Origin: Anderseniella sp963698275
GTDB taxonomy: Bacteria; Pseudomonadota; Alphaproteobacteria; Rhizobiales; Aestuariivirgaceae
Reading direction: 5' to 3'
DNA length: 64,000 nt
Assembly (NCBI GenBank): GCA_963698275.1
Contig: CAVOQE010000001.1
Span: 1,054,001 to 1,118,000, forward strand
Notes under the pieces: generated by a model
Told to the model about the DNA's origin: nothing
Seen by the model: the letters and a program-made list of their open reading frames with translations, nothing else
Databases searched by the model: none
Program-made: the position numbers and the translations under genes
Part shown: positions 26,306 to 35,080 of the stretch, in pieces
Numbering within the stretch: position 1 is the first letter of the stretch
How the letters are laid out: each line of letters begins with the position of its first letter

Positions 26306-26883
26306 ATACCCAGACCCACCTGCTTCTTGCATCGGGGCTGCTGACCAGGCGTGGCGAAAAGGCCCGCAATGTGGCCATAGTCATGGGGGCGTTACTGCCT
26401 GATGTGCCGGTGTTTGCCCTGTTCGGGATTGCCAGCGCGATGGGATATACGAGCCAGGATGTTTTCGGTGATTTTTATTTCCGTGACGACATGCGCAACC
26501 TTATGGGCGCGTTCAATTCTTTCTTTGTTGCCGCCCTGATTGCCGCAACCGGATGGCTATGCCGCGAGAAATGGTGGGGTTGGCCGATGGTTTTCCTTGC
26601 TGCTGCGATAACGGTCCATGCCGCCACCGACCTGCCGGTGCATGTTGATGACGGACACCGGCATTTCTGGCCATTCAGCAGTTTCGTGTTCAATTCGCCA
26701 TTGTCCTACTGGGACAATTCGCATCATGGCGGAATTGTCTCGGTGGTTGAGGCTGTCCTTGGCATTGTTTGCGCCGTCATACTGTGGCGGCGGTTTCCCG
26801 ACAGGCGGATCAGGCTTTTGTGTGCGCTGGCAATTACAGCGTACATTGCTGTTCCCGCCTACTGGATATGGATGTTCGGATAA
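26302..26883 (+). CDS. Membrane-bound metal-dependent hydrolase-like protein
   Basis: A 193-residue polytopic membrane protein with about five hydrophobic segments. Metal-ligand-like residues appear in TQTHLLLASGLL, GALLPDVPVFALFG, HAATDLPVHVDDGHRHFWPF and SYWDNSHHGG, the pattern of the YdjM/DUF457-type predicted membrane hydrolases. The function of the family is not established. It starts with GTG overlapping the folK stop and its stop abuts the start of the ABM-domain gene, so the three genes form an operon. Confidence 0.75.
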   Translation: MNTQTHLLLASGLLTRRGEKARNVAIVMGALLPDVPVFALFGIASAMGYTSQDVFGDFYFRDDMRNLMGAFNSFFVAALIAATGWLCREKWWGWPMVFLAAAITVHAATDLPVHVDDGHRHFWPFSSFVFNSPLSYWDNSHHGGIVSVVEAVLGIVCAVILWRRFPDRRIRLLCALAITAYIAVPAYWIWMFG

Positions 26884-27486
26884 ATGTTAGCCCTGTTTTT
26901 CGAAGTGCTGCCCAAACCCGGTCATGAGGATCACTATTTTCGTCACGTGGGCATGCTGAAACCGGTGCTGGAAAAGCACACAGGCATGACCTGGCTGGAC
27001 CGGTTCAAGTCATTGTCCAGGGACCGGGTGATCCTGTCGCATCAATTGTGGAAAGATGACGCGGCAATAGTTGGATGGCGCGAAGACAGACAGCATCAGG
27101 GTTCGCAAACGGCAGGCCGGTACACCCATTTTGAAGATTATCGCATTCGCATTGCCGAGTTATTTGCAAAAGTGGAGCGGGGCGGGCCTGTTGAGCAGGT
27201 CGAACTGGGGCCAGATGCAACCGGCGACTACATCGTTGCGGGCCATAGCAACGGCAAACCGCTCGACGGGTTTGATGAGAGTTTTGCCAGCGTAAACATT
27301 GCTGATGCCTATGTCGGCCTGTCCACGGTTGCCAGCGCTGAAGACGCAGGCAAACTGCTGGCCCGGTTGACGGGAGAGCAAAACATGAGTTGGGGCTTCG
27401 CTGCTCGAATGACCCGGGATTACGGCATGTTTGAACGTGACCAGGCGCCGCAGGATTATCCGCCGGTTGAGCGGGCCGACAGTTGA
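26884..27486 (+). CDS. Antibiotic biosynthesis monooxygenase (ABM) fold protein
   Basis: A 200-residue protein whose first 100 residues show a dimeric ferredoxin-like ABM domain (FFEVLPKPGHEDHYFRHVG, then HQLWKDDAAIVGWREDRQHQ). The second half may hold a second, weaker copy (DAYVGLSTVASAEDAGKLLA). ABM-fold proteins include quinol monooxygenases and heme-degrading enzymes; no cofactor ligand can be assigned here. The ATG follows the stop of the preceding gene without a gap. Its 3' end overlaps the convergent MFS gene by 31 bases. Confidence 0.72.
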   Translation: MLALFFEVLPKPGHEDHYFRHVGMLKPVLEKHTGMTWLDRFKSLSRDRVILSHQLWKDDAAIVGWREDRQHQGSQTAGRYTHFEDYRIRIAELFAKVERGGPVEQVELGPDATGDYIVAGHSNGKPLDGFDESFASVNIADAYVGLSTVASAEDAGKLLARLTGEQNMSWGFAARMTRDYGMFERDQAPQDYPPVERADS

Positions 27487-28673
27487 GCATCAGCAGCAGA
27501 CAATCTGCCTGCCAGTAACAACAACAGTGTTCCCAGGCCGCCAATGCCGACCGCCACCAGCAGCATCAGATCATAACCGCCGATCTGCCAGGCCAGCGAG
27601 CCGATGGTTGGCCCGGCGGCAAAGCCGGTGATGTAGACCAGGGCCGTCATGCCGGAGATCACCCCGAAATTCGCCCTGCCCAGCAGTTCTGCTGTCAGCA
27701 CTGGGCGGATGATGCTGGTTACACCGTTGCCGAACCCTTGCAGCGCCACAAAACTTGCCAGCAGCACCGGATATGCCATGGCGCCCATCAGGCTCAGGGC
27801 GGCGGCCGACACGGCAAGCTGGCACGAGATTGCGATGATCAGGCCGGAGACCCGGTGTTCAATATTCATGATGACAAGGCGGCCGAGCACCTGCATGGGA
27901 CCGATCAGTGAAATGGCCAGAACCGCGGTTTCCTTGTCAAAGCCGCGTTCATCCAGCAACGGCAGGGTGTGGGTAATCATCATGCCGGTATCCAGTGAAA
28001 CCATGGCAAACCCTAAAGCCAGGGCCCAGAATGCCGGTTTGCGGGCGATACGCATCGGCTCTTTGGCGTTGTGGCTTGATGGGTCGGCGGTCGACCCTCC
28101 GATATGTTCTGCCCGGCTTGCTGCCCGCCAGATCAGCGGCACCGCAATTACCAAGATGACGGCTGCAAACACCAGCACGGCGCCACGCCAACCAAACAAT
28201 GCGGAAAGATAAAACGCAGCAGGAAATGAAACCGTGCCGGCAAGACCTGCTATCAGGGAGACGATGGTAATGCCGCGTCGCGCCCGAGGCCCTAGCGTCC
28301 GGGTCAGAATGGCAAAGCATGGTTCGTACAGACAGCCGGCAAGCGTCACGCCAATGCTGAACCACACAAGGTAGAACTGCCACAGTTGGGTGACCTGTGT
28401 CAGCAGCACCAGCAGCGAGGCGCCCAGGACCGCGCTGCCGGCGAACACTATTGTTCCCAATCCCCGGTCAATCAGTCTGCCGGCAACCGGAGCCATTACG
28501 GCAGATGTCAGGACAGCCAGCGTGAAGGCACCGGTCAGGCCGGTTTTGGACCAGCCGAATTCCTGCTCCCACTGAACCAGCAGGGCAGGGAAGGAATAAT
28601 ACAGTGCCGCCCACAAAATTGTCTCGGCAATGGCCAATGGCCAGACAAGTTTATGGAATTGTCGAGATTGCAT
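27456..28673 (-). CDS. MFS transporter (OxlT/monocarboxylate-like)
   Basis: A 405-residue, 12-helix major facilitator carrier. The first helix starts near residue 8 (LVWPLAIAETILWAALYY), the A-like motif occurs as GRLIDRGLGTIVFAGS, and the second half repeats the fold. Its layout resembles the monocarboxylate/oxalate-formate branch; the substrate is unknown. The ATG at 28673 was chosen because longer upstream extensions lie antisense to rpoZ and lack protein character. No strong ribosome site is seen. It diverges from rpoZ. Confidence 0.85.
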   Translation of the reverse strand: MQSRQFHKLVWPLAIAETILWAALYYSFPALLVQWEQEFGWSKTGLTGAFTLAVLTSAVMAPVAGRLIDRGLGTIVFAGSAVLGASLLVLLTQVTQLWQFYLVWFSIGVTLAGCLYEPCFAILTRTLGPRARRGITIVSLIAGLAGTVSFPAAFYLSALFGWRGAVLVFAAVILVIAVPLIWRAASRAEHIGGSTADPSSHNAKEPMRIARKPAFWALALGFAMVSLDTGMMITHTLPLLDERGFDKETAVLAISLIGPMQVLGRLVIMNIEHRVSGLIIAISCQLAVSAAALSLMGAMAYPVLLASFVALQGFGNGVTSIIRPVLTAELLGRANFGVISGMTALVYITGFAAGPTIGSLAWQIGGYDLMLLVAVGIGGLGTLLLLLAGRLSAADAQLSARSTGG

Positions 28674-28808
28674 GGGGTCAACAATTAGTTGCTTTGGTAT
28701 CAAGATAGACCGTTCTGCGGCAAGCGCACACTTGCTTTCTTGCTTTTGTGTAGCTAAAAGCCCACCTAAGTTCCATCTGACACTTATATTTACAAGGATC
28801 CAAGCTTC

Positions 28809-29225
28809 ATGGCACGCGTTACCGTTGAAGACTGCATCGAAAAACTGCCGAACCGGTTTGAACTGGTTCTGATGTCTGCGCATCGCGCACGCATGATTTC
28901 GCAGGGAGCGCCGTTGACGCTCGACCGCGACAATGACAAAAACCCCGTTGTGGCCCTGCGCGAGATTGGCGACAGCACCATCGACGTGGAAGACCTTCGT
29001 GAAGATTATGTCCACTCCATGCAGAAGCATGTCGAGGTGGATGAACCGGAAGAAAGCGCAGTACCGCTGCTGCTGGCCGGCAATGAGCCTGACCAGGCAG
29101 AACCGGCTCCCACCGAGCAGGATGGTCAGGACGGCTATGATCGCATGAGTGAAGATGATCTGCTGCGCGGCCTCGAAGGCCTGCCACCGGCGGAAAGCCC
29201 GGGCTCACAGCGTTCCGGCTACTGA
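28809..29225 (+). CDS. rpoZ: DNA-directed RNA polymerase omega subunit
   Basis: A 138-residue omega subunit. The conserved N-terminal region reads MARVTVEDCIEKLPNRFELV with VVALREIGDSTIDVEDL, which clamps the beta' subunit. The C-terminal half is an acidic, alphaproteobacterial extension. It stands directly upstream of rsh, as in rhizobia, where omega also takes part in the ppGpp response. A strong terminator lies between the two genes, so they are probably separate transcripts. Confidence 0.96.
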   Translation: MARVTVEDCIEKLPNRFELVLMSAHRARMISQGAPLTLDRDNDKNPVVALREIGDSTIDVEDLREDYVHSMQKHVEVDEPEESAVPLLLAGNEPDQAEPAPTEQDGQDGYDRMSEDDLLRGLEGLPPAESPGSQRSGY

Positions 29226-29258
29226 TACCGGACATTCAACCGTTTACCTGATTTTCAG

Positions 29259-29294
29259 CCGGAGCAATTAGCGTTGCTCCGGTTGTTTTGTTTT
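29259..29294 (+). terminator. Rho-independent terminator after rpoZ
   Basis: CCGGAGCAA (29259-29267) pairs with TTGCTCCGG (29274-29282) around TTAGCG, followed by TTGTTTTGTTTT. It lies about 35 bases after the rpoZ stop. Confidence 0.88.
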
Positions 29295-29353
29295 CCGGCT
29301 CCTTATTGTGTCTGCTACACTGCCACAATTGGGAATTTTAACAGGCCCCGGGC

Positions 29354-31525
29354 ATGATGCGTCAATACGAGTTGGTTGAAAGGGTCACCAGCTATGACCC
29401 GGACGCAAATGAAGCCATGCTCAACAAGGCTTACGTCTATGCCATGAAGGCACATGGCCATCAGGTCCGGGCCTCCGGCGACCCCTATTTTACCCATCCG
29501 CTGGAAGTCGCCGCCATTCTCACCGAAATGAAGCTGGATGATGCAACCATTGCGGCCGCCTTGCTGCACGATGTTGTCGAAGACACCGAGGCGACACTTG
29601 CAGAAATCGAGCAATTGTTTGGTGGCGAGATATCCGAACTGGTCGAAGGCCTCACCAAGATCAAGCGGCTGGACCTGATTTCCAAGGAGGCGGCACAGGC
29701 TGAGAATTTGCGCAAGCTGTTGCTGGCCATGTCGCGCGACGCGCGCGTGTTGCTGGTGAAACTGGCTGACCGGCTTCACAATATGCGCACGCTGCATCAT
29801 GTGAAGCCGGAAAAACGTGCCCGCATTGCCAAGGAGACCATGGATATCTATGCGCCACTGGCCGGGCGCATGGGCATGCATACCATGCGTGAGGAGCTGG
29901 ATGACATCGCCTTCAAGGCGCTGTATCCGGAAGCGCGTGACGGTATCATGAAACGGCTCGAATCGATCAGGGCGGAATCAGGCGACATTCTCACCAATAT
30001 TGAGGAAACGCTTACCGAACGGCTGGCGGAAAACGGAATCAGTGCACACGTGTCAGGCCGGGAGAAGAAGCCCTATTCGATCTGGCGCAAGATGCAGCGC
30101 AAGCATTTGTCACTGGGGCAACTGTCGGATATTTTCGGGTTCCGGATCATCGTGGCCAGCGAAGTCGAATGCTACAAGGCTCTGGGTGTTGCCCACACGG
30201 CCTGGCGGGTGGTGCCGGGCAGGTTCAAGGATTACATTTCAAATCCGAAGCAGAATGACTACCGCTCAATTCACACCACGGTCATCGGCCCGCACCGCAA
30301 ACGTGTCGAGCTTCAGATCAGAACCCAGGCGATGGATGATATCGCCGAACGTGGCGTGGCGGCTCACAGCTTCTACAAGGATGTTGCCGATCCGATGGCG
30401 GCAGAACGCGGGGTCACGCTGCCGCACGGAGATTCCAATTCATTCAGATGGTTGCGGTCGCTTGTTGAAACGCTTGCCGAAGGTGACAATCCGGGCGAAT
30501 TTCTGGAAAGTACAAGGCTTGAACTGTTTGCGGACCAGGTGTTCTGCTTCACGCCCAAGGGCGCGCTGATTGCTCTGCCCAAGGGCGCAAACGCCATCGA
30601 CTTTGCCTATGCGGTACACACCGATATCGGCAACTCGTGTGTGGGTTGCCGGATCAATGGCCGGCATGCGCCCCTGATGACCGAACTCGCCAACGGTGAT
30701 GAAGTCGACATTATCAGATCGCAGGCCCAGACACCGCCTGCAGCCTGGGAGAAAGTGGTCCATACCGGAAAGGCACGCACGGCCATCAGGCGGGCGACCA
30801 GAATTGCAGTGCGTGCCCAGTATGCCGGACTGGGGCGCGAAATAATTGAGCGTCACCTTGCGCGTTTCGATGCCACCTACAACAAGAAACAGTTTGGCGA
30901 AGCCATGCGCAAACTTGGCATTTCATCTGCTGAGGATGGCCTGGCAGCCGTCGGGCGCGGTGAGCTGACAGCGCGTGATGTGATGAACGCGCTTGGCTTT
31001 GAAGGCGAGCGCGAGGCGCCCAAGCGTGACATTCGAAAGTCACGCACTGTACAACAGGAAGGCGGCGTTCCATCGATCCCGGTTCGCGGTGTCAATCAGA
31101 ACCTGCCGCTGACTATTGACGCATCGACCGGTGCAGTGCCCGGTGAACGGATCGTGGGTATTTTGAAACCGGGCGAAGGCATAACAGTTTATCCGATTTT
31201 TTCCGCAGCACTGCAGCAGTTTGACGATGAACCGGACCTGTGGATTGATCTTGCCTGGGATGATGATTCAGCGACCAGTCTGTATCCGGCCCGTTTGCGG
31301 GTTGTTCTGCACAATGAGGTTGGTGCACTGGGCCAACTCACACAAACGGTTGCTGATGGCGGGGCAAACATCGAAAATCTGCAGATGACCGACCGGGCAC
31401 GTGACTTTTACAATATAGATCTGACGGTTGAGGTTGAAGATGTCAGGCATCTCAATCAAATTATGAATGAACTTGCCCGAAAACCATTGATTTCCACGGT
31501 GGTTCGCGCGACAGGTTCTGACTGA
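29354..31525 (+). CDS. rsh: Bifunctional (p)ppGpp synthetase/hydrolase (RelA/SpoT homologue)
   Basis: A 723-residue long-form Rsh. An HD hydrolase domain has His48, His72 and Asp73 (ALLHDVVEDT), so ppGpp hydrolysis looks intact. The synthetase domain has GREKKPYSIWRKM, IFGFRIIV and FKDYISNPKQNDYRSIHTTV. A TGS domain (QVFCFTPKGALIALPKGANA) and a C-terminal ACT domain (LHNEVGALGQLTQTVADGGA) follow. As in other alphaproteobacteria it should be the single Rsh enzyme governing the stringent response. The ATG at 29354 (or the next codon) fits the family N-terminus. Confidence 0.97.
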   Translation: MMRQYELVERVTSYDPDANEAMLNKAYVYAMKAHGHQVRASGDPYFTHPLEVAAILTEMKLDDATIAAALLHDVVEDTEATLAEIEQLFGGEISELVEGLTKIKRLDLISKEAAQAENLRKLLLAMSRDARVLLVKLADRLHNMRTLHHVKPEKRARIAKETMDIYAPLAGRMGMHTMREELDDIAFKALYPEARDGIMKRLESIRAESGDILTNIEETLTERLAENGISAHVSGREKKPYSIWRKMQRKHLSLGQLSDIFGFRIIVASEVECYKALGVAHTAWRVVPGRFKDYISNPKQNDYRSIHTTVIGPHRKRVELQIRTQAMDDIAERGVAAHSFYKDVADPMAAERGVTLPHGDSNSFRWLRSLVETLAEGDNPGEFLESTRLELFADQVFCFTPKGALIALPKGANAIDFAYAVHTDIGNSCVGCRINGRHAPLMTELANGDEVDIIRSQAQTPPAAWEKVVHTGKARTAIRRATRIAVRAQYAGLGREIIERHLARFDATYNKKQFGEAMRKLGISSAEDGLAAVGRGELTARDVMNALGFEGEREAPKRDIRKSRTVQQEGGVPSIPVRGVNQNLPLTIDASTGAVPGERIVGILKPGEGITVYPIFSAALQQFDDEPDLWIDLAWDDDSATSLYPARLRVVLHNEVGALGQLTQTVADGGANIENLQMTDRARDFYNIDLTVEVEDVRHLNQIMNELARKPLISTVVRATGSD

Positions 31526-31606
31526 TAATACCTTTGGTATAATTGCCGCATTTCCGGCTCAACTATCTAGGGTCCTGGCCCTGGTCTCAAAGAAACGGTG
31601 ACTTTG

Positions 31607-32197
31607 ATGCTTACGCAAGATCAGGTGCTTGATGAATTTCGCGCTGCCGGTGCGCTTCTGGAAGGACACTTCATACTGTCGTCCGGCCTGCACAGCAGCC
31701 GTTATCTGCAGTGCGCCCGGGTGCTGATGGACGCACAACGGGCTGGACGGTTATGTGCCACGCTTGCACAAAAAATTGACGCTGCGGAATTAGGCGGGTT
31801 TGATATGGTAGTGTCTCCTGCCATGGGTGGTGTCGTTGTCGGCTATGAAATGGGTCGGCAACTGAAAGTCCCGGCAATCTTTTGTGAACGTGTCGATGGT
31901 AATCTGGTGTTTCGTCGTGGGTTTGACATTGAACCGGGAATGCGGTGCCTCATGGTTGAGGACATTGTGACAACGGGACTGTCATCGCGCGAGTGCATAG
32001 AAGCAATCGCGCAGGCCGGTGGCGAAACGCGTGGAGCTGCCTGTCTGGTTGACCGGTCGGGCGGCAAGGCGGATGTCGGAGTGCCTTTGGTGTCGCTGGC
32101 TCAGTTGGAAGTGCCAACTTTTGAAGCGGAAAATTTGCCGCCGGAGCTTGCAGCCACGGAAGCTGTGAAACCGGGGAGCCGCGGCCTGAAGGCATAG
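31607..32197 (+). CDS. pyrE: Orotate phosphoribosyltransferase
   Basis: A 196-residue PRTase that makes OMP from orotate and PRPP. The N-terminal GHFILSSGLHSSRYLQC and the PRPP loop CLMVEDIVTTGLSSRECI are diagnostic. The ATG at 31607 matches the rhizobial N-terminus better than an in-frame GTG three codons upstream. It lies downstream of rsh, with 80 bases between. The last base of its TAG stop is the first base of an RIME-like element. Confidence 0.95.
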   Translation: MLTQDQVLDEFRAAGALLEGHFILSSGLHSSRYLQCARVLMDAQRAGRLCATLAQKIDAAELGGFDMVVSPAMGGVVVGYEMGRQLKVPAIFCERVDGNLVFRRGFDIEPGMRCLMVEDIVTTGLSSRECIEAIAQAGGETRGAACLVDRSGGKADVGVPLVSLAQLEVPTFEAENLPPELAATEAVKPGSRGLKA

Positions 32198-32298
32198 ACC
32201 AGGATGAACTTTGGTTAAGTTAACCAGAATTCACAAACCGGATCGCGTGCAAAGTGTTAGAGCAATTTTTACGGGTTAGATTGTACCCGTGTCGCTCT
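32197..32298 (+). repeat. RIME-like two-hairpin element between pyrE and the DUF2062 gene
   Basis: Hairpin 1 spans 32197-32244 (GACCAGGATGAACTTTGGTT ... AACCAGAATTCA ... CCGGATC); hairpin 2 spans 32259-32298 (AGAGCAA ... ACGGGT ... ACCCGT ... GCTCT). Same orientation and same spacing as the copy at 6738. Several stem pairs are lost, so it is partly decayed. Confidence 0.78.
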
Positions 32299-32340
32299 TG
32301 AGCATCTTCCGGATGCAAATATTTCGGGTGTGTTTGAATT

Positions 32341-32970
32341 ATGATTTTGAAACGGCGCAAATCAATTGGTCTATTCAGAAAGGTCAGAAACTTTATCTGG
32401 CCCGAGATCGGCTTCCAGCGCGCGGTAAAGTACATTTCCCACAAGGTCAACCGGATATCCGGCTCACCCCATGCGATAGCGTTGGGGTTTGCAGCTGGCG
32501 CATTTGCATCATTCACCCCCCTGATCGGTTTTCATTTTGTTGTGGCGGCGCTGATTGCCTGGGCAATCGGCGGAAACCTGCTCGCATCGGCAATCGGCAC
32601 GTCGGTCGGCAACCCGCTTACATTCCCGTTCATCTGGTACATTACTCACAATACAGGCAGTTATATTCTTGGTCAGGAAGGCCGCGAGGAGATTGCGATC
32701 TCTTCACCTGATGGCGGCATGAAGCTGTTGTTCACAGATCCGGTTCGGTTCTTCGCAGAATTATGGGCCGGGCTGGAGCCGGTGTTTTTCCCGATGTGTG
32801 TCGGAGCCATTCCCCTGGGGCTGTCGTGCGGCATTGCGGCTTATGTGTTGCTGAGACCTGCTGTGGGCAAGTACAAGGAACGTCGCCGTAAACAGCGCGA
32901 AAAACGGATGAATGAATTGCGCAAACGGCGCGACGCCCAGGCGGCCTCAGGTCAAGGTGCCGGCACATGA
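32341..32970 (+). CDS. DUF2062 domain-containing membrane protein
   Basis: A 209-residue inner-membrane protein. A basic amphipathic N-terminus (RKVRNFIWPEIGFQRAVKYI) precedes the DUF2062 core SPHAIALGFAAGAFASFTP and GTSVGNPLTFPFIWY; three or four membrane helices follow and the tail is strongly basic (KERRRKQREKRMNELRKRRD). The family has no established function but is widespread in alphaproteobacteria, commonly next to acpS. Its stop overlaps the acpS start (ATGA). Confidence 0.88.
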   Translation: MILKRRKSIGLFRKVRNFIWPEIGFQRAVKYISHKVNRISGSPHAIALGFAAGAFASFTPLIGFHFVVAALIAWAIGGNLLASAIGTSVGNPLTFPFIWYITHNTGSYILGQEGREEIAISSPDGGMKLLFTDPVRFFAELWAGLEPVFFPMCVGAIPLGLSCGIAAYVLLRPAVGKYKERRRKQREKRMNELRKRRDAQAASGQGAGT

Positions 32971-33374
32971 TCCTGGGTGTTGGCAATGACATGATCGATA
33001 TCCGGCGCATCGAAACCACACTGGAAAAGTTTGGCGACCGGTTTGTGTCCCGGGTCTTTACTGATATTGAACAAGCCAAATCTGATCGCCGTGCGCAGCG
33101 CGCTGCGTCATATGCCAAACGGTTTGCGGCCAAGGAAGCATGTTCCAAGGCGCTGGGAACGGGGTTTCGCAAAGGAGTGTTCTGGCGCGATCTTGGTGTC
33201 GTCAACATGCCGAGTGGGCGTCCGACCATGGTATTGACGGGTGGTGCGGCGCAACATCTTGAAACCCTTGTACCGGCCGGGCACAGACCCGATATCCATC
33301 TGACTATCACCGACGATTTTCCGTATGCCCAGGCAATCGTGATAATCTCGTGTATTCCGATTGCCGCAAGCTGA
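32967..33374 (+). CDS. acpS: Holo-[acyl-carrier-protein] synthase
   Basis: A 135-residue trimeric 4'-phosphopantetheinyl transferase that activates ACP with CoA. The two signatures are present: GVGNDMIDIRRIE with the Mg-binding Asp, and KRFAAKEACSKALGTG. Length is normal. It is translationally coupled to the DUF2062 gene and lies 228 bases ahead of lepB. Confidence 0.95.
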   Translation: MILGVGNDMIDIRRIETTLEKFGDRFVSRVFTDIEQAKSDRRAQRAASYAKRFAAKEACSKALGTGFRKGVFWRDLGVVNMPSGRPTMVLTGGAAQHLETLVPAGHRPDIHLTITDDFPYAQAIVIISCIPIAAS

Positions 33375-33602
33375 TCTGCCGGACCAGCACGGGTTCAATT
33401 TGCTCCCAAAAGCGCGGCTGACACCGCGTAGGCGATCGGGTCCAGGATTTTCGGCCCTATCGATCGAAAAACATGGCGATCCAAGGAAATCGCCGGCAGT
33501 TGCAATTTTGCCAATAAACTGCGACATGACTGTCAAAACAGACGGTGACCAGAATCGGGCGTGCGAGCGTCCGGGCTGAAGGTAAAGTAAAGAGGCGAGC
33601 AA

Positions 33603-34394
33603 ATGTCTTCCGAGGTGGAGCGTTCACGCAAGAAAACAGAAGATAGTGGCTGGGAAACCGTCAAGGTCATTATCCAGGCGCTGCTGATAGCCTTTGTGGT
33701 ACGGACATTTTTCTTTCAGCCGTTCAATATTCCGTCTGAGTCAATGGTTCCGACCTTGCGTGTCGGCGACTATCTGTTCGTCAACAAGCTGTCTTACGGC
33801 TATTCCAAGTACTCGTTCAATTTTGCGTTCGGGCTGTTTGGCAACAATCTGTTCAAGTTCGGACCGGTGCCGATAGAGGGCAGGGTGTTTGGCGATACGC
33901 CGGATCGTGGCGATGTGGTTGTGTTCAAGTTGCCGCTTGATAACGAGACCGATTACATCAAGCGCGTTATCGGACTGCCCGGCGACAGGATTCAGATGAT
34001 CAACGGTGTGCTTCACATCAACGATGAAGCGGTCAAGCGCAAGCAGGTTGAGAATTTCGTCAACCCGGACAGGGACAATGCTCCGCGGGCAAAACAATAT
34101 ATCGAAACTCTGCCGAACGGTGTGAGCTACTCGACGCTGGACATCTATGACGGCCAGGCCGACAATACCGAGGTCTATACGGTTCCTGCAGAACATTATT
34201 TCATGATGGGTGACAATCGTGACAATTCGACAGATTCCCGTTTCCTCAAGGAGGTCGGCTATGTTCCATATGAGAATCTGGTCGGCAAATCGACTGTGCT
34301 GTTCTTCTCGCACGGGCCTGATGGGGCTTTCTGGGAAGTTTGGAAATGGCCCGGCAACATTCGCTGGGGCCGGATATTCAACTCCGTCGAATGA
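33603..34394 (+). CDS. lepB: Signal peptidase I
   Basis: A 263-residue membrane peptidase. One N-terminal membrane segment (VIIQALLIAFVVRTFFFQ) is followed by box B with the nucleophile Ser47 (FNIPSESMVPTLRVGDYL), the general-base Lys120 (TDYIKRVIGLPGD) and box E (MMGDNRDNSTDSRF). It removes signal peptides from Sec and Tat substrates on the periplasmic side. Its TGA overlaps the rnc start (ATGA), so lepB, rnc and era form a coupled run. Confidence 0.96.
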   Translation: MSSEVERSRKKTEDSGWETVKVIIQALLIAFVVRTFFFQPFNIPSESMVPTLRVGDYLFVNKLSYGYSKYSFNFAFGLFGNNLFKFGPVPIEGRVFGDTPDRGDVVVFKLPLDNETDYIKRVIGLPGDRIQMINGVLHINDEAVKRKQVENFVNPDRDNAPRAKQYIETLPNGVSYSTLDIYDGQADNTEVYTVPAEHYFMMGDNRDNSTDSRFLKEVGYVPYENLVGKSTVLFFSHGPDGAFWEVWKWPGNIRWGRIFNSVE

Positions 34395-35080
34395 CCAGCC
34401 GCGACGAAGCAGTAGCTGTTCTGATCAAGCGGCTCGGATATGTCTTCAATAATGAGCAATTGCTCGAGCAGGCCCTGACCCACTCAAGCGGGGCGAAATC
34501 CAAGGTTGCAGGCAGCAATGAGCGCCTCGAATTTCTGGGTGACAGGGTGCTCGGATTGATTGTCGCACAGATTTTGTACGAGCAACACCAGGATTTGCCC
34601 GAAGGCGATCTGGCGCGGATGCTCAATACGCTGGTACGACGCCAGACATGTGCGAAAATTGGCGAAAAACTCGGTATTCCGGATGCTCTTGTGCTGGCCG
34701 GCAAAGGTAACAAGCGCACGGTCGTGACCGACAACATTGTTGGTGACGCATGTGAAGCCCTGATTGCCGCGGTTTACCTTGACGGTGGTCTGGAGGCAGC
34801 GTGCTCGATTATCGGCGAACATTGGGCCGGCTTTCTCAAACAGGCGCCCGACATGCGCAAGGATGCCAAGTCATCCCTGCAGGAATGGGCTGCCGCAAGA
34901 TCGCTGGCTGTGCCATCATATGAGACGATTGATACCACAGGCCCGGACCATGCGCCGGAATTCAGGGTGGAATTGAGAGTTGAGGGCCGGGAGCCGGTGC
35001 AAGGTGTCTCAACCACCCGGCGCACGGCAGAACAGGTCGCAGCTACCGAATTTCTGCGCCGCGAAAGGATCTGGAAATGA
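34391..35080 (+). CDS. rnc: Ribonuclease III
   Basis: A 229-residue double-strand-specific endoribonuclease. The catalytic signature NERLEFLGDRVLGL lies near residues 43-56, the second acidic cluster is in GDACEALIAAVYLDGG, and a C-terminal dsRNA-binding domain occupies the last 70 residues. It matures rRNA and turns over structured RNAs, which would include transcripts carrying the hairpin repeats seen in this window. The ATG at 34391 overlapping the lepB stop was preferred to a longer start inside lepB. Confidence 0.96.
   Translation: MTSRDEAVAVLIKRLGYVFNNEQLLEQALTHSSGAKSKVAGSNERLEFLGDRVLGLIVAQILYEQHQDLPEGDLARMLNTLVRRQTCAKIGEKLGIPDALVLAGKGNKRTVVTDNIVGDACEALIAAVYLDGGLEAACSIIGEHWAGFLKQAPDMRKDAKSSLQEWAAARSLAVPSYETIDTTGPDHAPEFRVELRVEGREPVQGVSTTRRTAEQVAATEFLRRERIWK

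Noticed and set aside
33361..33420. Possible further repeat copy (ACGGGTTCAATTTGCTCC) after acpS
   Set aside because: Similarity to hairpin 2 is limited to a few bases and no pairing arms are kept.
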